Position numbers and translations under genes: made by a program | Shown: positions 1 to 11,840 of the stretch, in pieces | Layout: every line of letters starts with the position of its first letter | How positions within the stretch are numbered: the first letter of the stretch is position 1 | Source of the DNA: an uncultured Collinsella sp. | GTDB lineage: Bacteria > Actinomycetota > Coriobacteriia > Coriobacteriales > Coriobacteriaceae | Reading direction: 5' to 3' | Length of the DNA: 64,000 nt | NCBI GenBank assembly: GCA_900549745.1 | Contig: URPJ01000001.1 | Coordinates: forward strand, 129,514 to 193,513 | The notes under the pieces: generated by a model | Seen by the model: the letters and a program-made list of their open reading frames with translations, nothing else | The model's database searches: none | What the model was told of the DNA's origin: nothing

Positions 1-1
1 T

Positions 2-1579
<1,578 letters not shown>

Positions 1580-1630
1580 GTCTCCCACCGCAGGATCTGA
1601 GGGCTGACCTTCGCGGACGTCCTCGGACAT

Positions 1631-1673
1631 GAAAGAACCCCCGCTGCGCATTATGTGCGGCGGGGGTTCTTTC
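1631..1673 (+). terminator. Rho-independent terminator after nifJ
   Basis: A GC-rich stem of about 14 bp (gaaagaacccccgc paired with gcgggggttctttc) lies 50 bases after the nifJ stop codon. A short T-run is inside the 3' arm. The stem is symmetric with A/T tracts on both sides, so it may also act on the opposite strand. Confidence 0.85.
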
Positions 1674-1685
1674 GTCCTGACGCTC

Positions 1686-2341
1686 CTATTTGGCAAGGTG
1701 TTTTTTAGAATCCATTTTGCGCTCGGCCTCGAAGGCTTGCCTGTCCCAATCGAGCGGAAGTCCGGCCTCGACCCATGCCTCGTAGGCCCTCCTTATGGGC
1801 TTGAGCTCCCCGCCATCCCGCGGAACCTCGACCTGAGCCCCTCCGGGGCGGTGGTGAGCAGCGACCTCGCGGTGTTGATCGCCGAGGTCCGCGCCTTCAC
1901 CGCCCCGGAGCGCGCCGCGAGCATGCAGCGCACCCCGTCGACCCACCCGTCCTGGCTCTTGGGGGTCCCGAGCCCTGAGCCGGACATCGCCGCGCGGGCC
2001 GCCCTCTCCGCGTCCGACTCGTCGCACTTTCCCTGCCCCGGGCGCCTCCTCTGCATCCTCGCCGGGGAGAGCGCCTCGCGCACGGGCATCCCAAGCGACG
2101 CGAGGTGCCTGGTGAGGCCCGCCCCGTAGGACGACGTCCCCTCCATCGCGACGCAGGCCGGCTCCCCGGCCGCCGCGATCGCCCCGGCGAGCGCCTCGTA
2201 GCCCGCCGCGTCGGCGGGGAACCGGCGGGACAGGACCTTGCGGCCCCTCCAGTCCAGGACGCACAGCCAGTGCGAGTCGGCGTGGGTGTCGACCCCGCAG
2301 AAGACCGGCCCGCGGGCGCCGGGTGTCGATTCGTTTTGCAT
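1686..2341 (-). pseudogene. IS110-family transposase, truncated and frameshifted
   Basis: Read on the minus strand from an ATG at 2341 with a GGAG site upstream, the frame gives an N-terminal IS110 DEDD-type domain. The visible pieces are the first acidic motif FCGVDTHADSH, then VAMEGTSSYG, then CDESDAERAAR, as in IS110 transposases. At about 1800 this frame stops. The plausible continuation (GELKPIRRAYEAW) lies in another frame and ends at 1686. The whole C-terminal catalytic Transposase_20 region of a protein that is usually near 400 residues is missing. This is a dead remnant. Confidence 0.8.
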
Positions 2342-2658
2342 GTCTCGCTCCGTTCTTTCCGTGCTCGCCTGGACCGGGCAGACGGCACACTGACGGGGCG
2401 CGATAGAATGCGGTTGTTCGGGTCCGCGGTATCGCTCCATGCTCCTATTAGGTCATGCGGCGGTCTCGGCTCGCCGCGGCCCGCGCGGGACATGTCAGGA
2501 AACGAGGGCAGCCCTGTGGGCGCCAGCGGAATGTGGGGTCACCGCGCGGTCCGCATCTGATGGTGTCGACGTCAATGGTATACGGGTGCACCATCGACGT
2601 CTTCAATACAGAAGATATCAGTGCGGAGTGTCCGCGAAGGTCAGCCCTCAGATCCTGC

Positions 2659-3178
2659 TACGACTACGTCCTCAGATTGTGTGGGCGGATGAAGGACGTA
2701 GTTGGCCGGGTATTCCGTCCCTTTCGCTGTTTCGCGGCTTTGCCGCGAAACCTCGCGCCACTTTGGGGATGGATGGGGGACTTGGCTGTTGCCGCCTTTT
2801 CGGAGCGCTTCTTTATTCCTTTTGCTGGATGAAAAGCCCCTTGTTTTTGCAGGGGTGCATACTCGACTTATAAGTGCATAGAATCTCGTATAGCGCGAGT
2901 AAGATATTGCGCTGTCCGTTTTGTGTTTAGCAGAGATGTAGTTTGCATAATCCGACATAATCCTCGCTTCATTTAAATAAAGTCGCACGTAAATTACGTA
3001 GATATGTCTGAGCTGGAGTTCTGTACGCTGAGCGGACAAAAACGACCGTTCACCGTTCCGCTATTTTCAAAATGAATAAAATGAGCGATAAAGAGAATAT
3101 AAACCCTAATAAACTCGCGTATCGCACGGACGCGGGTTATTAATGGGTTGTAGGCCTTTTACAGAAAGGATTCCAGCA
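2659..3178. other. Non-coding region upstream of carbamate kinase
   Basis: No convincing gene is seen. There is a small perfect hairpin at 2729-2751 (gtttcgcggc with gccgcgaaac). From about 2860 the DNA turns AT-rich, with a palindrome acttataagt at 2866-2875. The stretch 3060-3115 is strongly AT-rich and is the likely promoter and control zone of the downstream gene. No specific operator could be identified. Confidence 0.5.
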
Positions 3179-4141
3179 ATGTCTAAGCCTCTTGGCAAGC
3201 CCGATCGTATTGTCGTCGCCCTCGGCGGCAACGCCCTCGGCAACAACCCCGTCGAGCAGATCGAGGCCGTGAGCAACACCGCCCACGCTCTCCTCGGCCT
3301 CATCGAGCAGGGCAACGAGATCATCATCACCCACGGCAACGGCCCGCAGGTCGGCATGATCCAGAACGCCTTCGCCGCCGCCCACGACGCCATCGGCACC
3401 CCCGAGATGCCGCTGCCCGAGTGCGGCGCCATGTCCCAGGGCTACATCGGCTATCACCTGCAGCAGGGCATCGGCCGCGAGATGCACAAGCGCTACAAGC
3501 GTTGGCACGCCGCCACCGTCGTCACCCAGATCGAGTGCGATCCCGACGATCCCGCGTTCAAGAACCCGACCAAGCCGATCGGCCCCTTCTACACCGAGGA
3601 GCAGGCCAAGGAGTTCATGGCCGAGGATCCCTCCAAGGTCTTCGTCGAGGATTCCGGCCGCGGCTGGCGTCGCGTCGTCGCCTCCCCCGATCCCAAGAAG
3701 ATCGTCGAGGCCGACTCCATCCTCAACCTGCTCGACAACGAGTTCATCGTCATCGCCTGCGGTGGCGGCGGCATCCCCGTCGTCCGCGACTACGAGAACA
3801 AGGGCTGCTACAAGGGCGTTCCCGCCGTCATCGACAAGGACCTGGGCGGCGAGCTGCTGGCCGAGGACTGCGACGCCGACGTCCTGTTCCTGCTGACCGC
3901 CGTCGAGCACGTCGCCATCAACTTTGGCAAGCCCAACCAGGAGGAGCTCGAGGACCTCACCGCCGACGAGGCTGAGCGCCTGGCCGACGAGGGTCAGTTC
4001 GGCAAGGGTTCCATGGAGCCCAAGGTCCGCGCCGCCATCAAGTTCGCCCGCTCCCGCAAGGGCCGCACCTGCATCATCGGCGCCCTGGACAAGGCCGCCG
4101 AGACCATGGCCGGCCTCTCCGGTACCCGCATCCACGAGTAG
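3179..4141 (+). CDS. arcC: Carbamate kinase
   Basis: The enzyme moves phosphate between carbamoyl phosphate and ADP, making ATP in arginine, agmatine or ureide fermentation. The 320-residue length matches the family. Visible motifs are IVVALGGNALG at the N-terminus, ITHGNGPQVG near residue 50, and the central VIACGGGGIPVV. The start at 3179 was chosen because AGAAAGGA lies about 8 bases upstream. An in-frame ATG at 3143 has no ribosome site. The gene stands alone: no arcA, ornithine carbamoyltransferase or antiporter is adjacent, so its carbamoyl-phosphate source is not shown here. It ends in its own terminator, and codon use is strongly C-ending, suggesting high expression. Confidence 0.95.
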   Translation: MSKPLGKPDRIVVALGGNALGNNPVEQIEAVSNTAHALLGLIEQGNEIIITHGNGPQVGMIQNAFAAAHDAIGTPEMPLPECGAMSQGYIGYHLQQGIGREMHKRYKRWHAATVVTQIECDPDDPAFKNPTKPIGPFYTEEQAKEFMAEDPSKVFVEDSGRGWRRVVASPDPKKIVEADSILNLLDNEFIVIACGGGGIPVVRDYENKGCYKGVPAVIDKDLGGELLAEDCDADVLFLLTAVEHVAINFGKPNQEELEDLTADEAERLADEGQFGKGSMEPKVRAAIKFARSRKGRTCIIGALDKAAETMAGLSGTRIHE

Positions 4142-4205
4142 CCCCTACTCCGTTGCCTCTCCCGTGGGCGCCAGGCAAAGCGCCCACAAACTAGCCTCTC
4201 TTCAT

Positions 4206-4240
4206 GAGCCCCGCGGTCCGCTCCGACTGCGGGGCTTTTG
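4206..4240 (+). terminator. Terminator after carbamate kinase
   Basis: A stem of agccccgc with gcggggct and a 14-base loop, followed by ttttg. It lies about 65 bases after the stop codon. Confidence 0.75.
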
Positions 4241-4251
4241 CTATTCACCTA

Positions 4252-4347
4252 GTCATTGGGGACGTTCTTAAACGACTAGTCAAACAAGAACGTCCACAAC
4301 GACTACTCATTTAAGTCTGTCCCCAATGACTGCGGAAAGCGCATCTC
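4252..4347. repeat. REP-like palindromic repeat, TTGGGGAC family
   Basis: The outer arms cattggggac (4255-4264) and gtccccaatg (4320-4329) enclose gttctt and aagaac inner arms. The element is followed by tgcggaaagcgcatctc (4331-4347). Closely related sequence recurs at 10086-10445, 40848-40895 and 49251-49304. No transposase lies next to it. The promoter of the downstream regulator must lie between here and 4496. Confidence 0.7.
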
Positions 4348-4496
4348 ACACCGGCACATGGCTTTCGGGTCCTTTCTCCGTGCTCCCTATAAGTTCGGCT
4401 GGACTCCCCGCAACCTGTTCCGAGTTGGCGGAACGAGCGCGACGTGGAGTGTCATTCTTTACCGCGTTAGACTAGACGCAGGGAAAGGAGGAGGAC

Positions 4497-6392
4497 ATGG
4501 ATGCTCGCGTCAAGCAGCTTGTAAATATGATCGAGGACGCTCAGCCTGTCGCTATCGCGGTACTTGCCAAGCGTCTCGAGGTAAGCGAGCGCGCCGTGAG
4601 AAACTATATCCATCGCGCAAACGACAACCTTGCAGGGGTTGCACGCATCGTTGGCAGCAAGGGGCAGTATCGTATCGATGTTGCACGTGCAGATGAGCTT
4701 GCTCGCTTGCTAGACGGTGCGGCTCAGGCCCATCCGGGCATTCCTGATACGCGCGACGGCCGTGTGTCCTTCCTTCTTAACGACCTCCTCATGCGGTCCC
4801 AGTGGGTGACGATTGAGGAGTATGCGGATTTACTCTACGTTTCGGCGCGAACTCTGTCCAATGACATGCGTCTGGTAGAGCAGAAACTCGCCCAATTTGA
4901 CTTAACGCTCGAAAAGCGCCCACGCTACGGAATCCGCGTTGCGGGCGGGGAGTCGCAACGGCGCCTGTGCCTGGCCTCGCTGGTGAGGCCCGTGTTGCCC
5001 GACACCGACGATGCAAAGCTCGCCGAGCGCCTGCGGGCCATCGCCGCATGTGTGGACGATGCCCTGACGGCCTCGCCCGTCACGGTGAGCTCGCTGGCAT
5101 CCCGCAATCTCATCATGCATCTTTACATTGCTCTTGGCCGCATCGAGCAGGGCTGCTATGTCCCAGCTGCAGAATCGGACGTTCAAAAACTGGAGGGAAC
5201 GCGCGAATACGCCGCGGCTTTCCAGATTGCCGCAAACATCAAGGATGCCCTGGGCGTGAGCATGCCCCGAGAAGAGGTTGCCTTTATCGCAATCCATTTG
5301 CTCGGCAGGGGCACGGGCGTGCCCGAGAAGGGCTCTGCCGTTATCTCGGACGAGATGTGGGAGATTGCTTCCGAGATGGTACGTGCGGTCAACGATGAGT
5401 TTAGGTTTGACTTTAGCGGCGATCTTGAACTTCGCATGAACCTTGCTCGGCATATCGGCCCTCTGGGCTATCGCCTTGAATATCACATGCATATGGATAA
5501 CCCCATGCTGCCCGATATCAAGACGAGGTTTCCGTTGGCCTATTCGATGGCAGCTGGCACCTCGCAGGTACTCGAGCGTCATTTTGGCAGCCAGCCCTCT
5601 GATGAAGAGCTCGGCTACATCGCCATGGCATTTGCCCTGGCCCTCGAGCAGCAAGCCGACCAGCCGCGTCGCAAACGCATCCTGATCGTGTGCGCCTCGG
5701 GAGCGGGAAGCGCCCGTATGCTCGAGCACCAGTACCGCAAGCAGTTTGGCATGTATATCGATTCGATTGAGACATGCGATGTCGCCCGCGTGGGAACGTT
5801 CGATTTTTCGCATATCGACTACGTGTTCACAACGGTGCCGCTCAACGTCAAGTTGCCCGTGCCCGTCCGCGAGGCCGATTTCTTCTTGGAGACGAGCGAT
5901 GTCAACGCTATCCGCAAGGTGCTGAGCGACGACACTGCGCAATCGGACTCCGTGAGCTCTTTCTTTAGCCGTGCCCTGTTCTTCAACCGCGTTGAGGCGT
6001 CGTCGAAGCAGGCCGTTCTCCGATATCTCTCCGAGCGCGCCGTCGAGAGCGGCCGTGTCGATGCCCAGTTTGCCCAAGAGGTCGCCGAGCGCGAGAGCGC
6101 GAGCGCCACCTCGTTTGGCAATGGGGTAGCCATGCCCCATGGGATGCATCCCTTGAGCGCCGAGGCCTTTGTTACCGTGGGCCTGCTCGAACATCCCATT
6201 CTTTGGGACGAATACGGCCATGAGGTCGATATCGTCTTTATGGTGTCGTTTGCCCGGTCGGGCGGCGATGAGGCGCGGATCTTGAGCTCACTGCTCGCCG
6301 AGATCTTTATGGACCGCCAGGGGGTCGAGCGCCTACGCGAGCGCCGGTCCTGGCATGAGCTGATGGCGCTTGTGCAAGCGCATACGGCTTAA
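4497..6392 (+). CDS. PRD-containing PTS-controlled transcriptional regulator (LicR/BglG-type activator)
   Basis: This 631-residue regulator sits just upstream of a beta-glucoside PTS and probably activates it. Domains in order: an N-terminal HTH (about 1-60), a second Mga-like HTH (about 85-150), PRD1 (about 170-275) with conserved histidines in LIMHLYIALGR and FIAIHLLG, PRD2 (about 285-390), an EIIB-like domain with Cys in IVCASGAGSARM near 400, and an EIIA-like domain with the active His in AMPHGMH near 547. PRD2 keeps its first histidine (LARHIGPLGYR), but the usual second one is replaced in GYIAMAFALAL. PTS phosphorylation of these domains is known to tune family members. The start follows an excellent AAAGGAGGAGG site. 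Confidence 0.92.
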   Translation: MDARVKQLVNMIEDAQPVAIAVLAKRLEVSERAVRNYIHRANDNLAGVARIVGSKGQYRIDVARADELARLLDGAAQAHPGIPDTRDGRVSFLLNDLLMRSQWVTIEEYADLLYVSARTLSNDMRLVEQKLAQFDLTLEKRPRYGIRVAGGESQRRLCLASLVRPVLPDTDDAKLAERLRAIAACVDDALTASPVTVSSLASRNLIMHLYIALGRIEQGCYVPAAESDVQKLEGTREYAAAFQIAANIKDALGVSMPREEVAFIAIHLLGRGTGVPEKGSAVISDEMWEIASEMVRAVNDEFRFDFSGDLELRMNLARHIGPLGYRLEYHMHMDNPMLPDIKTRFPLAYSMAAGTSQVLERHFGSQPSDEELGYIAMAFALALEQQADQPRRKRILIVCASGAGSARMLEHQYRKQFGMYIDSIETCDVARVGTFDFSHIDYVFTTVPLNVKLPVPVREADFFLETSDVNAIRKVLSDDTAQSDSVSSFFSRALFFNRVEASSKQAVLRYLSERAVESGRVDAQFAQEVAERESASATSFGNGVAMPHGMHPLSAEAFVTVGLLEHPILWDEYGHEVDIVFMVSFARSGGDEARILSSLLAEIFMDRQGVERLRERRSWHELMALVQAHTA

Positions 6393-6511
6393 GACTTCTT
6401 TTGTCGATGACCCTGTCAGTCTACCTGCAATAAACCTCGAGGATTGCGGGCGGGAGATAGGCGTTTCGAATATTCAAGTACAAACCAAACATCACGGGAG
6501 AGGAGACCGTT

Positions 6512-6838
6512 ATGGACGATCAGGGAACCGAGATGGTTTCGTTTCAGCTGGTCGCTGCAGCGGGAGAGGCACGCAGCCTTGCCTTCGAAGCCCTTGAAAA
6601 GGCAAAGGCGGGGGATTTTGACGCCGCCGCCAAACTCATGAAGCAGTCAAAGGATGCGGGAATCAAGGCTCACCACATCCAAACGCAGCTGCTTTCGACT
6701 GAGGCAGCGGGCGAGCATCTGTCGGTGGATGTGTTGCTGGTCCATGCTCAGGACCACCTCATGTGCTCCATGCTTGCTCAGGAGCTCGTGCAGGAGCTGA
6801 TCTGCCTGTATGAGCGCACTGCAACCAAGAACGCCTAG
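6512..6838 (+). CDS. PTS lactose/cellobiose-type EIIA component
   Basis: A 108-residue all-helical phosphocarrier that relays phosphate from HPr to EIIB. The family signature LLVHAQDHLMCSMLAQEL near residues 76-93 contains the phosphorylated histidine. FEALEKAKAGDFDAA near 29-43 is the typical helix 2. The start has GGAGAGGAG upstream. It is the first structural gene of the IIA-IIB-IIC-glucosidase operon, about 120 bases after the regulator. Confidence 0.93.
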   Translation: MDDQGTEMVSFQLVAAAGEARSLAFEALEKAKAGDFDAAAKLMKQSKDAGIKAHHIQTQLLSTEAAGEHLSVDVLLVHAQDHLMCSMLAQELVQELICLYERTATKNA

Positions 6839-6884
6839 CGGCGTGCGGTGACTATCCAACCAATCAATGCGAAGGGAATCCCTT

Positions 6885-7178
6885 ATGAAGATTCTTCTTG
6901 TTTGCGCAGCTGGTCTGTCTACAAGCATTCTGATGAAGAAACTCGAGAAATATGCGGAGCAAAACGGCATCGAGCTCGATATCGATGCGGTGGGTATCGG
7001 CGAGTATCAGGAGACGTGCGCCAATTATGACGTGCTGCTCTTGGGGCCGCAGGTGTCCTACCAGCTCAACACCGTCAAGCAGGGGAGCGGTAAGCCGACC
7101 GCGGTCATCCCCGCACAGGACTACGGCATGGGCAACGCCGCCAACGTGCTGGCACTCGCCCAGTCGCTGTTGGGTTAG
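6885..7178 (+). CDS. PTS lactose/cellobiose-type EIIB component
   Basis: A 97-residue EIIB with the phospho-cysteine in the N-terminal loop LLVCAAGLSTSIL, then the Rossmann-like strand LDIDAVGIGEY and LLGPQVSYQL, as in cellobiose IIB proteins. The start at 6885 puts the active Cys about seven residues in, as in the family, with AAGGGA 8-12 bases upstream. An in-frame ATG at 6867 would add six unconserved residues. The stop overlaps the ribosome site of the IIC gene, so translation is probably coupled. Confidence 0.93.
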   Translation: MKILLVCAAGLSTSILMKKLEKYAEQNGIELDIDAVGIGEYQETCANYDVLLLGPQVSYQLNTVKQGSGKPTAVIPAQDYGMGNAANVLALAQSLLG

Positions 7179-7187
7179 GAGGCAACC

Positions 7188-9993
<2,806 letters not shown>

Positions 9994-10009
9994 CTCTTGC
10001 AGGTCTGTT

Positions 10010-10044
10010 GCCCCCGCGGTCCGCTTCGGCCGCAGGGGCTTTTG
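10010..10044 (+). terminator. Terminator of the beta-glucoside operon
   Basis: A GC-rich stem, gcccccgcggtccg with cggccgcaggggc (one or two mismatches), followed by ttttgttatt, 15 bases after the glucosidase stop. Confidence 0.75.
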
Positions 10045-10085
10045 TTATTGAGGCGGCTGTTCATGAGGAGCATTGCAGGCTGCGG

Positions 10086-10445
10086 AAACCCGGCACTTGG
10101 GGACGTTCCTTTCCTGCCGGCAGCTTGGGACAGTCCTTAAAGGCCGCATCGATCAACTGCGGAAAGCACATCCCAGAATGAGCGTCCAACATGGGGTGCG
10201 GTTTCCCTTGAGGCCCTCAATCGGAAAATGCATCCCGGATTTTTGTCGAAAAGCGGTCCCTAGTTTCCCAAACGGGCCGCTAACGGAAAGCGCATCCCGC
10301 TATTGGGCCCCAAAGCAGGATGCGCTTTCCGTGCTGGCAGTTCCAAGCAGTTCGGGATGGCCCTTTTCGTTTGCTCTCGGCCGGCGTCCGTAAGACTGTC
10401 CCCGACGACCACTCATTTAAGTCTGTCCCCAATGAGTGCCCAATG
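10086..10445. repeat. Cluster of REP-like repeats in a 450-bp intergenic region
   Basis: The gap contains fragments of two dispersed families. TTGGGGACG-type units lie near 10093-10135 and 10396-10445. CGGAAAGCGCATCCC-type units lie at 10158-10174, 10221-10238 and 10282-10298. The last unit is half of a 15-bp inverted repeat (10282-10296 with 10318-10332). No open frame here looks genuine. The palindromes lie between two convergent genes. Confidence 0.65.
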
Positions 10446-10446
10446 A

Positions 10447-11481
10447 CTAGTAGTAGGCCCACATGGCTTCGACTTCGTTGAGGACCTCTACGACGCCCCA
10501 GCGTCGGGCGCTGCGGCTGGCCGAGTTGGGATCGAAGACTTCAATCTGGTCGGCGTCGTCAATACCGTAAAGTACAATGTAGTGGCCCACGTTGGTAAAG
10601 GTGCCCGGCCGAACGGCGGCGATGACGGGCGCTCCCGAACGCAGCGCCTGAGTCATCGAGTCGCGATCGTTATGAAGCTCCGTTCCGTTAAGTCCCAACT
10701 GCCACGCACCGCTCGTCATAAACGACCATTCGGTTGCACCGGTGGGGGCGTAATTGCCCGCCTCGGAAAGCGCGCACATATCGACGGGGGTCATATCGGT
10801 GTGTCCCGTCTTAAAGATATAGACCATGGTGAGACACGTAGGCCCGCAGGCATTTTGGCGGATGGTGCCGCCGGCGTAAGGCAGCTCCGACCACGCAGGG
10901 TCGATCTGATACATATGGGGCATGGTGCCGGCTTGCCATTGCGAGCGCGGGGTCGAAAACGCAAACGAATAGCCGGGTGCGACGGGGGCCTTGAGCAGCT
11001 TGTCCTCGGCGGTGGGCTCGAGACCGGCCGAGCCGTGGGACATACAGGAGCTCATAAGCACAAAGACCAAACAGGTGAGGATAGAGCACAGTGCGAGGCA
11101 AAGTCGACGAGCCGGCAGGGCGGGGGCATTCACGTGCGATGTCGAGCGGTAAGGCTTGCCGTCGCGTCCGCCTTGGGGATGCGAAAAGAAGCGGTTGATA
11201 TGGATGCCGGGCTGACGTGCGCCGTTGCGGCGCAGTTGCGGAACCTCGGCCTGGCGCTGTCGAGTGCGCGCACCCAAGCGGTTATCTTGCTGCGCACTTG
11301 TGCCCGTGCTCGGACGGCCACTCTGCCGTGTTCTGCTTGCCTGCTGCCGAGACGAAGGCCTGGGTTGCTCTTGAGGACGTTGCGGATTGCTGCTCGTGGC
11401 ACTTCTGGGCGTCGGCGTGGTACGGCCAGCAAGGCGAACGCTTTGTCGCCGTTGATCACCGTCGTTGTATCCGTATGCCAT
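10447..11481 (-). CDS. Membrane-anchored C39-like (papain-fold) peptidase
   Basis: A 344-residue protein. Residues 1-125 form a Gln/Arg/Ser/Pro-rich, probably disordered, cytoplasmic tail. One hydrophobic segment near 127-148 (LCLALCSILTCLVFVLM) is followed by a C-terminal C39-family domain. The candidate catalytic triad is Cys in RQNACGPTC near 210, His in VGHYIVLYG near 304, and Asp in EVFDPNS near 317. Such domains cleave peptides or bacteriocin leaders, or amide bonds in cell-wall peptides. No ABC or bacteriocin gene is adjacent, so the substrate is unknown. A signal-anchor topology with the domain outside is inferred. Confidence 0.75.
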   Translation of the reverse strand: MAYGYNDGDQRRQSVRLAGRTTPTPRSATSSNPQRPQEQPRPSSRQQASRTRQSGRPSTGTSAQQDNRLGARTRQRQAEVPQLRRNGARQPGIHINRFFSHPQGGRDGKPYRSTSHVNAPALPARRLCLALCSILTCLVFVLMSSCMSHGSAGLEPTAEDKLLKAPVAPGYSFAFSTPRSQWQAGTMPHMYQIDPAWSELPYAGGTIRQNACGPTCLTMVYIFKTGHTDMTPVDMCALSEAGNYAPTGATEWSFMTSGAWQLGLNGTELHNDRDSMTQALRSGAPVIAAVRPGTFTNVGHYIVLYGIDDADQIEVFDPNSASRSARRWGVVEVLNEVEAMWAYY

Positions 11482-11840
11482 TCGTACCGCCTTGTCTCAT
11501 GTATAACCTGTCCATCCTACAAAAAAGATGTGCAACAAATGGGCCTGCGCGTCAAAAGCTCGGTAAACGGTACGAAAGGCGCAAAACACACGGCCTCAAA
11601 AACATCTCTATATGCGTCCGATGAGCGTACGCCCGTCGGACGGGCGGCAACAATGAGCGGCAAACCGTGCCGTTCGTCCCAAAAACGGCGCCGCTCGTTT
11701 TGCAGTTCTGCCTTCGGTCGAGCTGCGAGCGGCGCTGCTGCGCCAAGGCCGTATCTTAAAGCCATGGAATAAAAGCGCGCGGCAAAACGGACCGCGCAAG
11801 GGGTGACGCCAAGGGCGTCAAAAAGGAAAGGAGGGGAACA
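11482..11840. other. Divergent promoter region and structured leader of the APC permease gene
   Basis: No gene is seen. The region carries several hairpins read toward the permease: cgtccgatg with a nearby cgtcgga, a gcgcgg/ccgcgc pair near 11778-11805, and gacgcc/ggcgtc at 11804-11820 followed by aaaaagg just before the ribosome site. This could be a structured leader or attenuator, but it matches no riboswitch class I can recognise. Confidence 0.35.

Larger units (their letters stand above)
1590..2658. repeat. Perfect 29-bp inverted repeat enclosing a transposase remnant
   Basis: Positions 1590-1618 and 2630-2658 are exact reverse complements over 29 bases (the left arm begins gcaggatctgagggctg). 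The arms enclose about 1 kb holding the nifJ terminator and a broken IS110-type transposase. The complementarity stops immediately outside both arms. IS110 elements normally lack long terminal inverted repeats, so the arms may not be true element ends. They could come from a local inverted duplication of the nifJ downstream region. Confidence 0.8.

Noticed and set aside
2641..3039. 132-codon minus-strand open frame downstream of the IS110 remnant
   Set aside because: No ribosome site, composition unlike a Collinsella-type protein, and it runs through a hairpin and AT-rich promoter DNA.
4358..4696. 112-codon frame before the PRD regulator
   Set aside because: It overlaps the clear regulator start, is out of frame, and has no site or domain.
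10582..11772. Long plus-strand frame antisense to the C39-like peptidase
   Set aside because: No ribosome site or domain. The opposite strand has the catalytic Cys/His/Asp pattern.
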